Part shown: positions 55,741 through 63,873 of the stretch, piece after piece
How positions within the stretch are numbered: the first letter of the stretch is position 1
How the letters are laid out: each line of letters starts with the position of its first letter
NCBI GenBank assembly: GCA_965279165.1
Contig: OZ257140.1
Coordinates: 186,001 to 250,000, forward strand
Direction: 5' to 3'
From: JBAYIE01 sp965279165
GTDB taxonomy: Bacteria > Bacteroidota > Bacteroidia > UKL13-3
Length of the DNA stretch: 64,000 nt
The notes under the pieces: generated by a model
What the model was told of the DNA's origin: nothing
Database searches by the model: none
The model's input: only the letters and a program-made list of their open reading frames with translations
Position numbers and translations under genes: made by a program

Positions 55741-57210
55741 ATGCTAAAGTATCTATTCTTGTTGGTTTTACAATTTCCGTTATGGTTTGCAACAGCTCAA
55801 CCTGTGTCGGAGCAAAAAGGGGAAGTGTTTTATGAAATTTTTATTCGCTCCTTTTATGATAGCAACCAAGATGGCATTGGTGATATCAAAGGCATTACTC
55901 AAAAGCTTGACTACTTAAAAACGCTTGGAATTACAGGTATTTGGATAACACCGATACACCCCTCTCCTACTTATCACAAGTATGATGTGATCGATTATAT
56001 GGATATCGATCCGGAGTATGGAACGATGGAAGATTATAAGCAGTTGATTGCAGAAGCACATAAAAGGGAAATAAAGATTTTACTTGATCTGGTAGTGAAC
56101 CATACCAGTAGTATTCATCCTTGGTTTATTGAAGCATGCCACAACAACCCAACCTATCGCAATTATTATGTTTGGGATACCATAACCCAGAAAAATGGCT
56201 GGCATAGTAATCCTTTAAATCCATCCGACAGGTATTATGGATTCTTTTGGGAAGGCATGCCGGATTTAAATTTTGATAACAAAAAAGTAAGAGAAGAAAT
56301 AAAAAAGGTTGGCCGTTTTTGGTTAAAGGATATAGGTGTAGATGGATTTAGGCTGGATGCTGCCCAACATATTTATGAGGCAACGGATTTAGATAAAAAC
56401 AATGCTTGGTGGACAGAGTTTAGAAAAGATATGCAGCAAGTAAAGCCTGATATGATTTTATTAGGCGAGGTGTGGAACAAGAATGCGATGGTAGCAACTT
56501 ATTTAAAGAGTAGCATGGATGCTTGTTTTAACTTTGACTTATCCGGTGCCATTGTACAATCCATTTTAAAACAGAATGCGGATAGTGTTTTAGACAAGTT
56601 GATTGGAATCGATAGACTTTACCGCAGTTACAATCCAAAGTATATGGATGCTACCTTTATATCCAATCATGATCAAGACCGCTACCGAAGTACATTTGAA
56701 GGAGATACTGCAAAAACTAAGTTGGCATTTGCAATACTCATGACCTTACCCGGTACACCTTTTATATATTACGGCGAAGAAATTGGTATGATTGGAAAGT
56801 TTCCGGATCATTATCGCCGCGAACCATTTATTTGGAGCAACAAGGGTAATACAAACTGGGAAAAGGCAGTGCATAGCAAAGCGGGTAAAATAGAACCATT
56901 GGAAAAACAAATAAACGACAAGAATTCCTTTTATACCTATTACGCACAAATGATAGCATATAGGAAATCCAATCCGATTTTTACATTTGGCGAACTAAAC
57001 AAAAGTGCCATTGCCAGCAAACTGCCTAAAGAATTGTTGGTATATGAATTAAAACTAGAAAAAAAGAAAATTATCGTGATACACAATACTACCGGTAGCG
57101 TTGTAAAATTACCGAAGTCGCCAAAGTTCAAATTAACCTTATTGAATGGCGCTTATCTGCAGAATGTTCATGTGGTAGTGCCGGCAAATGCGAGTGTGGT
57201 GATGGAGTGA
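55741..57210 (+). CDS. Secreted GH13 alpha-glucan hydrolase
   Basis: A 489-residue enzyme with signal peptide (to ~19, 'FATAQ'). The GH13 core has 'FYDSNQDGIGDIKGITQKLD', the Asp206 nucleophile in 'DGFRLDAA', Glu243 in 'LLGEVWN' and Asp311 in 'SNHDQDR'. A short C-terminal beta domain completes it. The 'GDIKGI' motif suggests a calcium-binding oligosaccharide-acting enzyme such as neopullulanase or alpha-glucosidase rather than a strict alpha-amylase. No T9SS tail, so probably periplasmic. An octamer array starts at its TGA stop. Confidence 0.92.
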   Translation: MLKYLFLLVLQFPLWFATAQPVSEQKGEVFYEIFIRSFYDSNQDGIGDIKGITQKLDYLKTLGITGIWITPIHPSPTYHKYDVIDYMDIDPEYGTMEDYKQLIAEAHKREIKILLDLVVNHTSSIHPWFIEACHNNPTYRNYYVWDTITQKNGWHSNPLNPSDRYYGFFWEGMPDLNFDNKKVREEIKKVGRFWLKDIGVDGFRLDAAQHIYEATDLDKNNAWWTEFRKDMQQVKPDMILLGEVWNKNAMVATYLKSSMDACFNFDLSGAIVQSILKQNADSVLDKLIGIDRLYRSYNPKYMDATFISNHDQDRYRSTFEGDTAKTKLAFAILMTLPGTPFIYYGEEIGMIGKFPDHYRREPFIWSNKGNTNWEKAVHSKAGKIEPLEKQINDKNSFYTYYAQMIAYRKSNPIFTFGELNKSAIASKLPKELLVYELKLEKKKIIVIHNTTGSVVKLPKSPKFKLTLLNGAYLQNVHVVVPANASVVME

Positions 57211-57282
57211 GGAAATGAGTGAATGAGGAAATGAGTGAATGAGTGAATGATTGGATGATTGGATGAATGGATGAATGTCGGG
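57208..57282. repeat. Octamer array starting at the GH13 stop
   Basis: From the TGA stop, units such as tgaatgag, tgaatgat, tggatgat and tggatgaa follow in tandem. Eight is not a multiple of three, so stops recur in all frames. Confidence 0.85.
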
Positions 57283-57676
57283 TCGCGATGAAGGTAAATG
57301 GTTAATATTTTGATGTGCGCGATTTTTGGGTATTTCGCTTTTGCAGTGCCATTGGTTTTTGAAATTTTTTTTAGTCATCGCACTAGGCAAGATGCTAGTA
57401 TTTGTAAACCTTTCAGTGCTAGAATCATAAAGCCAATACATTAAAACTAAGTACTACTTATATAATTATTGCAATGACTTTTTACCAAAGAAATGTGACT
57501 AGTGACCAATGACTAATTACCCTCTCATGCTATCAACCCAATTTATAGAAAAATTAACAAGAACCTCACTTCTGCCTTCTGCCTTCTGCCTCTTGCCTCC
57601 TGCCTTTTGCCTTCTTCATTCTGCCTTTTATCTTAGTCTTTCTTGGGCTTTAACTTAAATTGATATGCAATAACTA
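57283..57676. repeat. Gap before nrtR with a second heptamer array
   Basis: The only structure I see in this gap is an array of 7-bp ctgcctt / ctgcctc units at about 57565-57640. It is the reverse-complement relative of the array behind accC, and lies about 35 bp behind the regulator gene end. The rest is AT-rich with no gene. Confidence 0.7.
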
Positions 57677-58393
57677 CTAGTGTTTAGTTGACTTGAAGGT
57701 ATACAATTGAGCAGGTTTGTGCATTACCCCTTTTTGTTTTTCACCAAGTAAAATCAATTCTTCGTCGCGTTTAAATCGTTTAACAAAGTTGCGTTTATCG
57801 AAGGTCATGTTCAATACCACTTCATATAGGTTTTGCAATTGGCGGAGGGTAAATTTTTTGGGTAATAAACTTTGCGGAATATGGTTTTGAAAAATTGCTT
57901 CTTTCAGTTCTTCGAGGGCTTTTTTAACAATTTGGTTGTGGTCAAATGCCAGAGGTGGAACCCGTTTTACGTTACGCCAAACTACATTTTTAGCAAAGGA
58001 TCCTGGTTCAGCTTTAATGGCTTCTTTGCGGATTAAAGTATAATAAGAAACGGTAATTACCCTTGCATCCGGGTCGGAGCGATAGAACTTTAACCATTCT
58101 TTATCTTTGTCTTGTTTGATACGCATTGGATCGCCAAAACTATAGAATTGTTTGAGGCGCAAACCTTCCACATGTACCAATTCTCTTAATACGCGGTTTG
58201 CCGCAAAATCTAGACTTTCTTCTTCGTTCACTAAATCACCGGGAAGAGCAAATTGTGGGACATAATTATTTAACGATTGGTTTGCCGGTCCCATTTGTTC
58301 AATCAACAACACTTCCAGCTTATTTTGCTCTTCATTGTAACCGAAGATTACACAATCCACAGAAATATGGTTTTTAAAAGAAGTTCGTTTCAT
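57677..58393 (-). CDS. NUDIX-type transcriptional regulator (NrtR/AraR-like)
   Basis: A 238-residue protein with a NUDIX-fold N-terminal domain (~8-150) and a winged-helix C-terminal domain (~155-225, 'LPKKFTLRQLQNLYEVVL' and 'DKRNFVKRFKRDEELI'). This layout is that of NrtR-family regulators, which in Bacteroidota include AraR-type sugar regulators. The NUDIX box is degenerate: after 'GDLVNEEES' the spacing is too long and the catalytic Glu pair is replaced by His-Val in 'RELVHVEG', so hydrolysis is unlikely. A palindrome of the glucan type overlaps its own start. It is inferred to regulate the locus in response to a sugar. Confidence 0.85.
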   Translation of the reverse strand: MKRTSFKNHISVDCVIFGYNEEQNKLEVLLIEQMGPANQSLNNYVPQFALPGDLVNEEESLDFAANRVLRELVHVEGLRLKQFYSFGDPMRIKQDKDKEWLKFYRSDPDARVITVSYYTLIRKEAIKAEPGSFAKNVVWRNVKRVPPLAFDHNQIVKKALEELKEAIFQNHIPQSLLPKKFTLRQLQNLYEVVLNMTFDKRNFVKRFKRDEELILLGEKQKGVMHKPAQLYTFKSTKH

Positions 58394-58397
58394 GCAT

Positions 58398-58418
58398 TAA
58401 ATGTACTTTGTACAATTA
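58398..58418. promoter_or_regulatory. Putative operator D, at the regulator's own start
   Basis: aatgta-ctttg-tacaat (58400-58416) is the fifth member of the palindrome set. It lies 7 bp before the regulator ATG, where a bound protein would block its own transcription. Confidence 0.55.
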
Positions 58419-58568
58419 CTATTATTGTTTTGCAAAATACATATTTACACGTAAATAAAAACCTATCAGCAAAAAATTGACCGGTCCAATCATGCATTCT
58501 TACCCTTCTTGTAAAATTCTCTGATAAATAAAGTAGTTTTAGTATACTTGTATTTCATCCCCCTCACC

Positions 58569-60599
58569 ATGAAAAAAACATATATCCTTGGTTCTGTATT
58601 CCTTTTTATTGGCTTGTCGGCATTTGTATACAGAAATTACTCAAATGGCATCGATCCTAAAACCATAGATACCAAAACCAAACCTGGTAATGATTTCTTT
58701 ACCTACGTGAATGGAAACTGGTTAAAGAGTAATCCAATTCCGGCTGCAGAAGCACGTTGGGGTAGCTTTATCATCCTTAGTGAACAAAATAACGAATTGT
58801 TGCGGAAGATTTTAACAGATGCAGCGGCTAAGCAGTATGATCCAGGCAGCAACATGCAAAAAATTGGGGATTTTTGGCAAATAGCCATGGACACGAATAA
58901 GCTGGAAAAAGATGGCATTTTGCCTGCTACATCCGAATGGAATGCCATTAATGGTATTACAACGCGTGCAGAATTGTTCAAAGTACTATCTGATTTTCAT
59001 ATCCGGGGAATTGGCGGATTTTATGGTTCATATGTAACCCAGGATATTAAAAACAACGAACGTAACATGGTTTATTTCAGTCAGGGCGGATTGGGATTAC
59101 CGGATAGAGACTATTACCTGAAACAGGACGAAAAATCAAAAAAAATAAGGGGAGAATATTTGCTCCATCTTGAAGCTATGTTTGGGATGTTTGGGGTAAA
59201 CAAAGAAGTTGCAGCCACGAATGCCACCAGTATACTTGCATTGGAAACCGGACTTGCAGAAAATAGCATGAGCAGGGTTGAAAACAGGAATCAAGATAAG
59301 AAATACAATCCTCGATCGTTGGCTGATTTAAAAAGCACTTATCCTAACATAGCATGGGATATTTACTTTGAACATATTGGGTATAAGACTAAGGGAGTTG
59401 ATACCATAATTTTATCGCAACCACTTTATTTTGCTTATCTCAATAAGGTATTGGAAACCGAATCAATTGAAAATTTAAAAACCTATATGAAATGGAAATT
59501 GATGGCAAGTGTTTCGGGCTATCTAACCAACGCGTTGGGAAAACAGAATTTTCACTTTTACTCTACGGTAATAACAGGCACCAAAGAACAGAAACCTAGA
59601 TGGAAACGTGTTGTAGGTTCTGCCAACGGTTTAATAGGTGAGATTGTAGCACAAGAATATGTGAAAGTTGCTTTTAGTGAAGAATCGAAAAGAAAAGTAA
59701 ATGAAATGGTTGATAATTTACGTGAAGCATACCGTTACCGAATAGAAAACCTGGAATGGATGAGTGCTGAAACGAAGAAAAAAGCGTTAGAAAAACTAGC
59801 CTCATTTAAACGCAAATTAGGCTATCCGGATAAATGGGAAGATTACAGCAAACTTGAAATTAAGAAAGACTCTTATCTGGCAAATTATTACCGTGCACAA
59901 CAATTCGGACATAATCAAATGTTGGATAAACTGGGCAAGCCTATCGACAAAACCAAATGGGGTATGTTACCGCAGACGGTAAATGCATATTATAGTGGAG
60001 TGATGAATGAAATCGTATTTCCTGCAGCAATCATGCAACCACCATTTTTTGATGCGAAGGCAGATGATGCTGTAAATTATGGTGCAATCGGGGCTGTTAT
60101 CGGGCACGAATTTTCGCATGGATTTGATGACCAAGGAAGCAAATTTGATGCGAAAGGTAATTTAAACAGTTGGTGGACGGAAGAAGATAGAAAAAAGTTT
60201 ATGGAAAGAACCAAGGTGATAGTAGACCAATACAGCAAATTTAAAGTTGCCGACAGTGTATATGTAAATGGAGAATTAACCCAAGGCGAAAACATTGCTG
60301 ATATTGCAGGATTACTTGTTGCTTATGATGCTTTCCAAATAAGCTTAAAAGGAAAAGAAAGAAAAATAATTGACGGATACACACCAGAACAAAGATTCTT
60401 TATTGGATTTGCGCAGGTATGGAGAGGTCATGCACGTCCGGAGTATGTGCGCAACCAGGTACTAACCGATCCGCATTCACCTCAAGAATTTAGGGTAAAT
60501 GGAACCCTGAGTAATATGCCTGCCTTTTACAAAGCATTTGATGTAAAAGAAGGTGACAAATTATACCGAGCCGAAAAAGATCAGGTAAAGATTTGGTAG
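58569..60599 (+). CDS. M13-family zinc metallopeptidase
   Basis: A 676-residue peptidase of the neprilysin/PepO family. It starts with a membrane or signal helix (MKKTYILGSVFLFIGLSAF). The zinc motif 'HEFSH' is at residues 513-517, 'ENIADIAG' supplies the third ligand Glu further on, and the C terminus is 'QVKIW', ending in the family's conserved Trp. It cuts peptides in the periplasm or outside. I chose the ATG at 58569 over 58548 because it puts the signal helix at the start. No link to the glucan locus is seen. Confidence 0.93.
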   Translation: MKKTYILGSVFLFIGLSAFVYRNYSNGIDPKTIDTKTKPGNDFFTYVNGNWLKSNPIPAAEARWGSFIILSEQNNELLRKILTDAAAKQYDPGSNMQKIGDFWQIAMDTNKLEKDGILPATSEWNAINGITTRAELFKVLSDFHIRGIGGFYGSYVTQDIKNNERNMVYFSQGGLGLPDRDYYLKQDEKSKKIRGEYLLHLEAMFGMFGVNKEVAATNATSILALETGLAENSMSRVENRNQDKKYNPRSLADLKSTYPNIAWDIYFEHIGYKTKGVDTIILSQPLYFAYLNKVLETESIENLKTYMKWKLMASVSGYLTNALGKQNFHFYSTVITGTKEQKPRWKRVVGSANGLIGEIVAQEYVKVAFSEESKRKVNEMVDNLREAYRYRIENLEWMSAETKKKALEKLASFKRKLGYPDKWEDYSKLEIKKDSYLANYYRAQQFGHNQMLDKLGKPIDKTKWGMLPQTVNAYYSGVMNEIVFPAAIMQPPFFDAKADDAVNYGAIGAVIGHEFSHGFDDQGSKFDAKGNLNSWWTEEDRKKFMERTKVIVDQYSKFKVADSVYVNGELTQGENIADIAGLLVAYDAFQISLKGKERKIIDGYTPEQRFFIGFAQVWRGHARPEYVRNQVLTDPHSPQEFRVNGTLSNMPAFYKAFDVKEGDKLYRAEKDQVKIW

Positions 60600-60609
60600 C
60601 CTATTGTTG

Positions 60610-61143
60610 ATGCAAGATCGAAAAGTTATTTTGTATATCTGTATGAGTCTTGATGGATTTATTGCCACCAAGGACGATGATATTTCATGGCTCTCAGTTG
60701 CAGATAAAGATGGTGAAGACTATGGCTATGCAGAATTTACAGCAAGTATTGATACCTATGTTGTAGGCAGAAAAAGTTACGATAAAGTAATTTCTATGAT
60801 TGGAAACTTTCCGGCTGCTGATCAATTTAAATGTTATGTAATTACCCGAAGCAACAGAGAACCGAAAGGAAACATTAGCTTTTACAATGGACCGATAAAG
60901 GAATTAATTGAATCCATACGAAGCGAAAAAGGCAAGCATATTTATTGTGATGGCGGTGGTGAGATTGTACAGTTATTGCTGCATGAAAAGTTGGTAGATG
61001 AATGCATGGTGTTTATCATTCCAACTTTGCTTGGGGATGGTAAACGGTTATTTGAAAGTGGAATTCCAAGGCGGAATTTACGTTTGGTTGATAGTAAATC
61101 TTATGACACCGGATTGGTTAAGGTGCATTATCTAATTATTTGA
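60610..61143 (+). CDS. Dihydrofolate reductase-family protein (RibD C-like)
   Basis: A 177-residue protein of the DHFR/RibD-C superfamily. It opens 'VILYICMSLDGFIATKDDD', and has 'DTYVVGRKSYDKVISMIGN' and 'HIYCDGGGEIVQLLLHEKLV' (NADPH loop). It is a pyridine-nucleotide-dependent reductase; the substrate is unknown and it need not be folate. The ATG at 60610 is chosen over a TTG at 60604. It follows the M13 gene by 10 bp and is probably co-transcribed with it. Confidence 0.88.
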   Translation: MQDRKVILYICMSLDGFIATKDDDISWLSVADKDGEDYGYAEFTASIDTYVVGRKSYDKVISMIGNFPAADQFKCYVITRSNREPKGNISFYNGPIKELIESIRSEKGKHIYCDGGGEIVQLLLHEKLVDECMVFIIPTLLGDGKRLFESGIPRRNLRLVDSKSYDTGLVKVHYLII

Positions 61144-61369
61144 TGGAGGAATACTTGCTAATTTTACCACACCACGCGAAGGGATTCGCGCGGTAACGGG
61201 GATTATACTAGTTGAACTAATATTTGTGATGCAATTCCCCTTTCAGGGCTGTAAAAGTTATAGATTTTTACTGTATGGGGACTAAACGAGATGTATGGAA
61301 ATGTTATAGGTAAAGCCATGACTCTCAAATAAGTATTGGCTTGACGCTAAAAAATGTTATATTTACGCT
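61144..61369. other. Gap with a REP-like remnant
   Basis: The gap holds 'cccctttcagggctgt' (about 61237-61252), similar to the 'gccctttcagggc' palindrome left of higBA, and the palindrome-like 'cgcgaagggattcgcg'. No gene is seen. Confidence 0.5.
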
Positions 61370-61537
61370 GTGAAAATAAAAGAAGAAAAATCACAAAAGA
61401 CAAGTAAAGAATTGAGACAAGAAATCCTCAACTCAATGATTGCATCTTTTAAAATTGAAGGGATTATTATTTCTTCTGATTTTGCGACTTCGACCCTAAA
61501 AAAGCTCGAAGTTACTCTTGGAAAATCGACCCGATAA
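61370..61537 (+). CDS. VbhA-like antitoxin of Fic
   Basis: A 55-residue protein with GTG start. After a basic, polar start, the helix 'ELRQEILNSMIASFKIEG' carries S-x3-E-G (SFKIEG), the inhibitory motif of class I Fic antitoxins of the VbhA family. The following 'SSDFATSTLKKLEVTLGK' aligns with the VbhA C-terminal part by eye. In these proteins the motif's Glu pairs with an Arg of the Fic motif and blocks ATP binding. Unusually it faces the fic gene tail-to-tail and overlaps its end by 26 bp, whereas vbhA normally precedes its fic gene on the same strand. Similarity is clear, but function is inferred. Confidence 0.72.
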   Translation: MKIKEEKSQKTSKELRQEILNSMIASFKIEGIIISSDFATSTLKKLEVTLGKSTR

Positions 61538-62099
61538 ATTCAATCATTAAATCGTAATTTTTATCTGCTGACTTTTGTACAGCCAACACATACAATTCAA
61601 ATTCATCTTTGCCTACTTTTTCAAATTTTAGTGAGTGGTAACCTTGCTTACGACACATTAAGTTAGCCAATATCCTCGCTGTTCGACCATTCCCTTCTCT
61701 AAAAGGATGAATAACCAACAACTCTCCATGGACTCGAGCTATATCTACAATTAAATCATCGACATTTTCATATTTATTGGGCAGCACAGACAACAATTCC
61801 TTGTTGAGATTCTCCATAGTTTGTGGCAAAAACTTGGCTGCGGCAAATGGGAAACCTCCTTTAGATAGGTTGACATCACGATATTTTCCAGCAAACGAAT
61901 ACAAATGACCGAAAGCCAACTTGTGTATTTTTAGAATGTACGCAACATCAAATTTGGTTCGACTTGACAATTTCTCAGTCAGAACAATTTCTGCTTTCAA
62001 AAACCCTTCAAACTCAGACAATGCAATCTCATCGACGGTTTTAAGTTCAAGTAAATTTGGAAGGACTTCAATTTGATTGTTTGGAGTTTCGTATTTCAT
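61512..62099 (-). CDS. Fic-domain AMP-transferase toxin
   Basis: A 195-residue Fic protein. The catalytic motif HPFREGNGR is at residues 131-139 and matches HxFx(D/E)(G/A)NGR exactly, so AMP transfer (AMPylation) is likely. 'GKYRDVNLSKGGFPFAAAKF' (~71-90) is the flap region that positions the target. No N- or C-terminal S/TxxxE(G/N) inhibitory helix is present in the protein, which agrees with a separate class I antitoxin encoded at 61370. The target is unknown. Confidence 0.9.
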   Translation of the reverse strand: MKYETPNNQIEVLPNLLELKTVDEIALSEFEGFLKAEIVLTEKLSSRTKFDVAYILKIHKLAFGHLYSFAGKYRDVNLSKGGFPFAAAKFLPQTMENLNKELLSVLPNKYENVDDLIVDIARVHGELLVIHPFREGNGRTARILANLMCRKQGYHSLKFEKVGKDEFELYVLAVQKSADKNYDLMIEFIGSIFQE

Positions 62100-62316
62100 C
62101 TTGAAATGACAAATATAGAATAGTTTCTGTCATTCGTGAAAAGCCCAACCTATCACAGCGCACTCGCTTAATTGCCGTTAAATCCTGTCTTTGAACATTC
62201 TTTTATGCTTTTTCAATTTACTTGTTTGACAATTTTTCGTTCCGCATTCGTCAACTAAGCAAGTGCGCAAAACGGTATTGATTTAATTAAATTTTAAGCA
62301 TGTACATGCCTAAAAG

Positions 62317-63090
62317 CTAAGGGTTCGATTTAAAGAAAATTTGGTCGGTTGAAAGAACTTCCCATGAACCGGTATGTTGTACATAACCAATTAATGCAAA
62401 CTTAGAAAGATCCTTGGTAGGGTCGATTGGAATTTGATATACCCCTGAATATTCATTCTTAATCGGAATGGTATACAGATTGCGAGCAACATTATGGTGG
62501 GTAAGTGTTTTCCCTTTGTTCTCCCCTGCTGTTACTTTGCTTACAATTTCTTTTTCAACCAATACCAATACAATTTGTACACTATCAATTTTATTGCTCA
62601 GGTTATAGGAGATGGTTAATCCTTTGCCGTTATTCAACATATTGGCATTTAAAGTTAAACCAACTTTTGCCGCGGTAACCAGTTCTTTATAGATCGCTTG
62701 TCCTATTTCCTTCTTATAACTAGCCGGCATACCATATTGGCCATTTACGAACATCATTGGGGTGAAAAGTGCTACTTGTTTGGCTTTGGTCATATAGGTT
62801 TGCTGGCGTTTGGTAAATTCGGCAGTAGAAAACGAATCCACCCATCCTGATTTATTCCAGATATCTACATGGTAATCGATAACGAATACCGGAGAATTAG
62901 TAGAATCCGACAAACGCAGTATTTCTTGAGCAAATTCATCAGCATACGGACAGCTTTCGCAACCTTCCGAAGAAAACAATTCGAGCAAAACAGAAGGTGT
63001 TACCCCCATATTATTTTGCGCAAACGAAGGTGTCCAAACAGCAAAAAAGGAAATAATCAGTAGTAAATTTTTTCTTATCATGGTATTCAA
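62317..63090 (-). CDS. Secreted DUF1223 thioredoxin-like protein
   Basis: A 257-residue exported protein with signal peptide (to about residue 25, 'FAVWTPSFAQ'). The DUF1223 hallmark 'LLELFSSEGCESCPYADEF' (~35-53) carries a C-x2-C pair like thioredoxin. 'VFVIDYHVDIWNKSGWVDSF' and 'TYMTKAKQVALFTPMMFVNG' follow. The family has a thioredoxin-like fold and its precise role is not known; a redox function is suggested by the Cys pair. ATG 63081 is an alternative start. The gap between it and the fic gene (62100-62316) shows no gene. Confidence 0.85.
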   Translation of the reverse strand: MNTMIRKNLLLIISFFAVWTPSFAQNNMGVTPSVLLELFSSEGCESCPYADEFAQEILRLSDSTNSPVFVIDYHVDIWNKSGWVDSFSTAEFTKRQQTYMTKAKQVALFTPMMFVNGQYGMPASYKKEIGQAIYKELVTAAKVGLTLNANMLNNGKGLTISYNLSNKIDSVQIVLVLVEKEIVSKVTAGENKGKTLTHHNVARNLYTIPIKNEYSGVYQIPIDPTKDLSKFALIGYVQHTGSWEVLSTDQIFFKSNP

Positions 63091-63241
63091 ATCAAGTAAA
63101 GGAATGGGAATTCTGCAACTAAAAAAACGTTTAAAGACATTTAAAATTGTTTAAAGTAAGCTTGTTCCCTAGATTCGATCGATTGAAACAATTAACTATA
63201 TAGTAATCTTCGTATTGTAAATGCTGAACAATAGGTAACAA

Positions 63242-63280
63242 AAAAAATCCCATCAGGAATGACGGGAATTTCTTATAAAA
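63242..63280 (-). terminator. Probable terminator
   Basis: Read leftward, aattcccgtca and tgatgggatt pair with one mismatch and a bulge, followed by seven or more T. It lies about 60 bp behind the small gene at 63342. Confidence 0.6.
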
Positions 63281-63341
63281 TTTTAATTCGAACTCGTTTA
63301 CCTATAAATTACAATTAATATAAACGTATTCTAATTTCAGA

Positions 63342-63680
63342 TTATTGTTGGGTCAAAGTAAGGTTATCATTCTGTAATGAGGTGTCATTTAAATTGCCGG
63401 GACTTGCATTTCCCAAGGCAGACATTCCATTACCTGAATTACCGGAAGTACCTGTATAATTATTAATTGTACAACCCCAAATCCGAATAACTGAATCGTC
63501 AATTTGCGATTTGAATACAACCCAGAATGCGCATGTATTGCCATTCCATGCTTCAGCCCAGACAATAGGTTCATTGTTTGCTCCATAGGTACCAGAAGTT
63601 GTACTACTTAATTTCAAGACTCCATTTGAGCCGCTAGTTTCATGATGAATACTCCAATTTGTGTTTTGTAATGTTGGCAT
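63342..63680 (-). CDS. Small hypothetical protein, 112 aa
   Basis: I do not recognise this protein. It has no signal peptide or membrane helix. It is rich in Asn, Ser, Thr and Gly, with tryptophans spread along the first half ('NTNWSIHHE', 'EPIVWAEAWNGNT', 'FWVVFK', 'IRIWGC'), which gives a beta-rich, possibly lectin-like impression. The last 35 residues are low in complexity ('TGTSGNSGNGMSALGNAS'). It is a single-gene unit bounded by its own terminator. It has a strong Shine-Dalgarno sequence, rare in this genome segment, suggesting high expression. Confidence 0.6.
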   Translation of the reverse strand: MPTLQNTNWSIHHETSGSNGVLKLSSTTSGTYGANNEPIVWAEAWNGNTCAFWVVFKSQIDDSVIRIWGCTINNYTGTSGNSGNGMSALGNASPGNLNDTSLQNDNLTLTQQ

Positions 63681-63686
63681 TTAATT

Positions 63687-63696
63687 TCCTCCTTTT
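63687..63696 (-). promoter_or_regulatory. Strong Shine-Dalgarno sequence
   Basis: Read leftward, aaaggagg lies about 7 bp before the ATG of the 112-residue gene. Other genes in the window lack such a clear ribosome binding site. Confidence 0.8.
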
Positions 63697-63830
63697 AATT
63701 TAGTTAATTAGTTAATTTATTTAGAATTATACTCAAATAAAATAATTATGAATCATACTTCCTAATCAAATAATCCTTAAATTATCATTTCCTTTTACAC
63801 CACATTACAAATGAGGTAAAACCTGACATA

Positions 63831-63858
63831 AAAAAAGCGGGACTAGCCCGCTTTTTCT
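63831..63858 (-). terminator. Rho-independent terminator of the M16 gene
   Basis: agcggg...cccgct arms with a short loop are followed, read leftward, by seven T. The other flank is also A/T-rich, so it may act in both directions. Confidence 0.85.
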
Positions 63859-63873
63859 TTGTTTATATATGCT

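Noticed and set aside
57139..57441. 100-residue leftward frame behind the GH13 gene
   Set aside because: It translates the octamer array (His/Ser/Pro-rich) and overlaps the GH13 end.
58506..58560. A sixth operator copy before the M13 gene (tagtatacttgtattt)
   Set aside because: The arms do not match the palindrome and spacing is wrong, so the peptidase was not assigned to the regulon.
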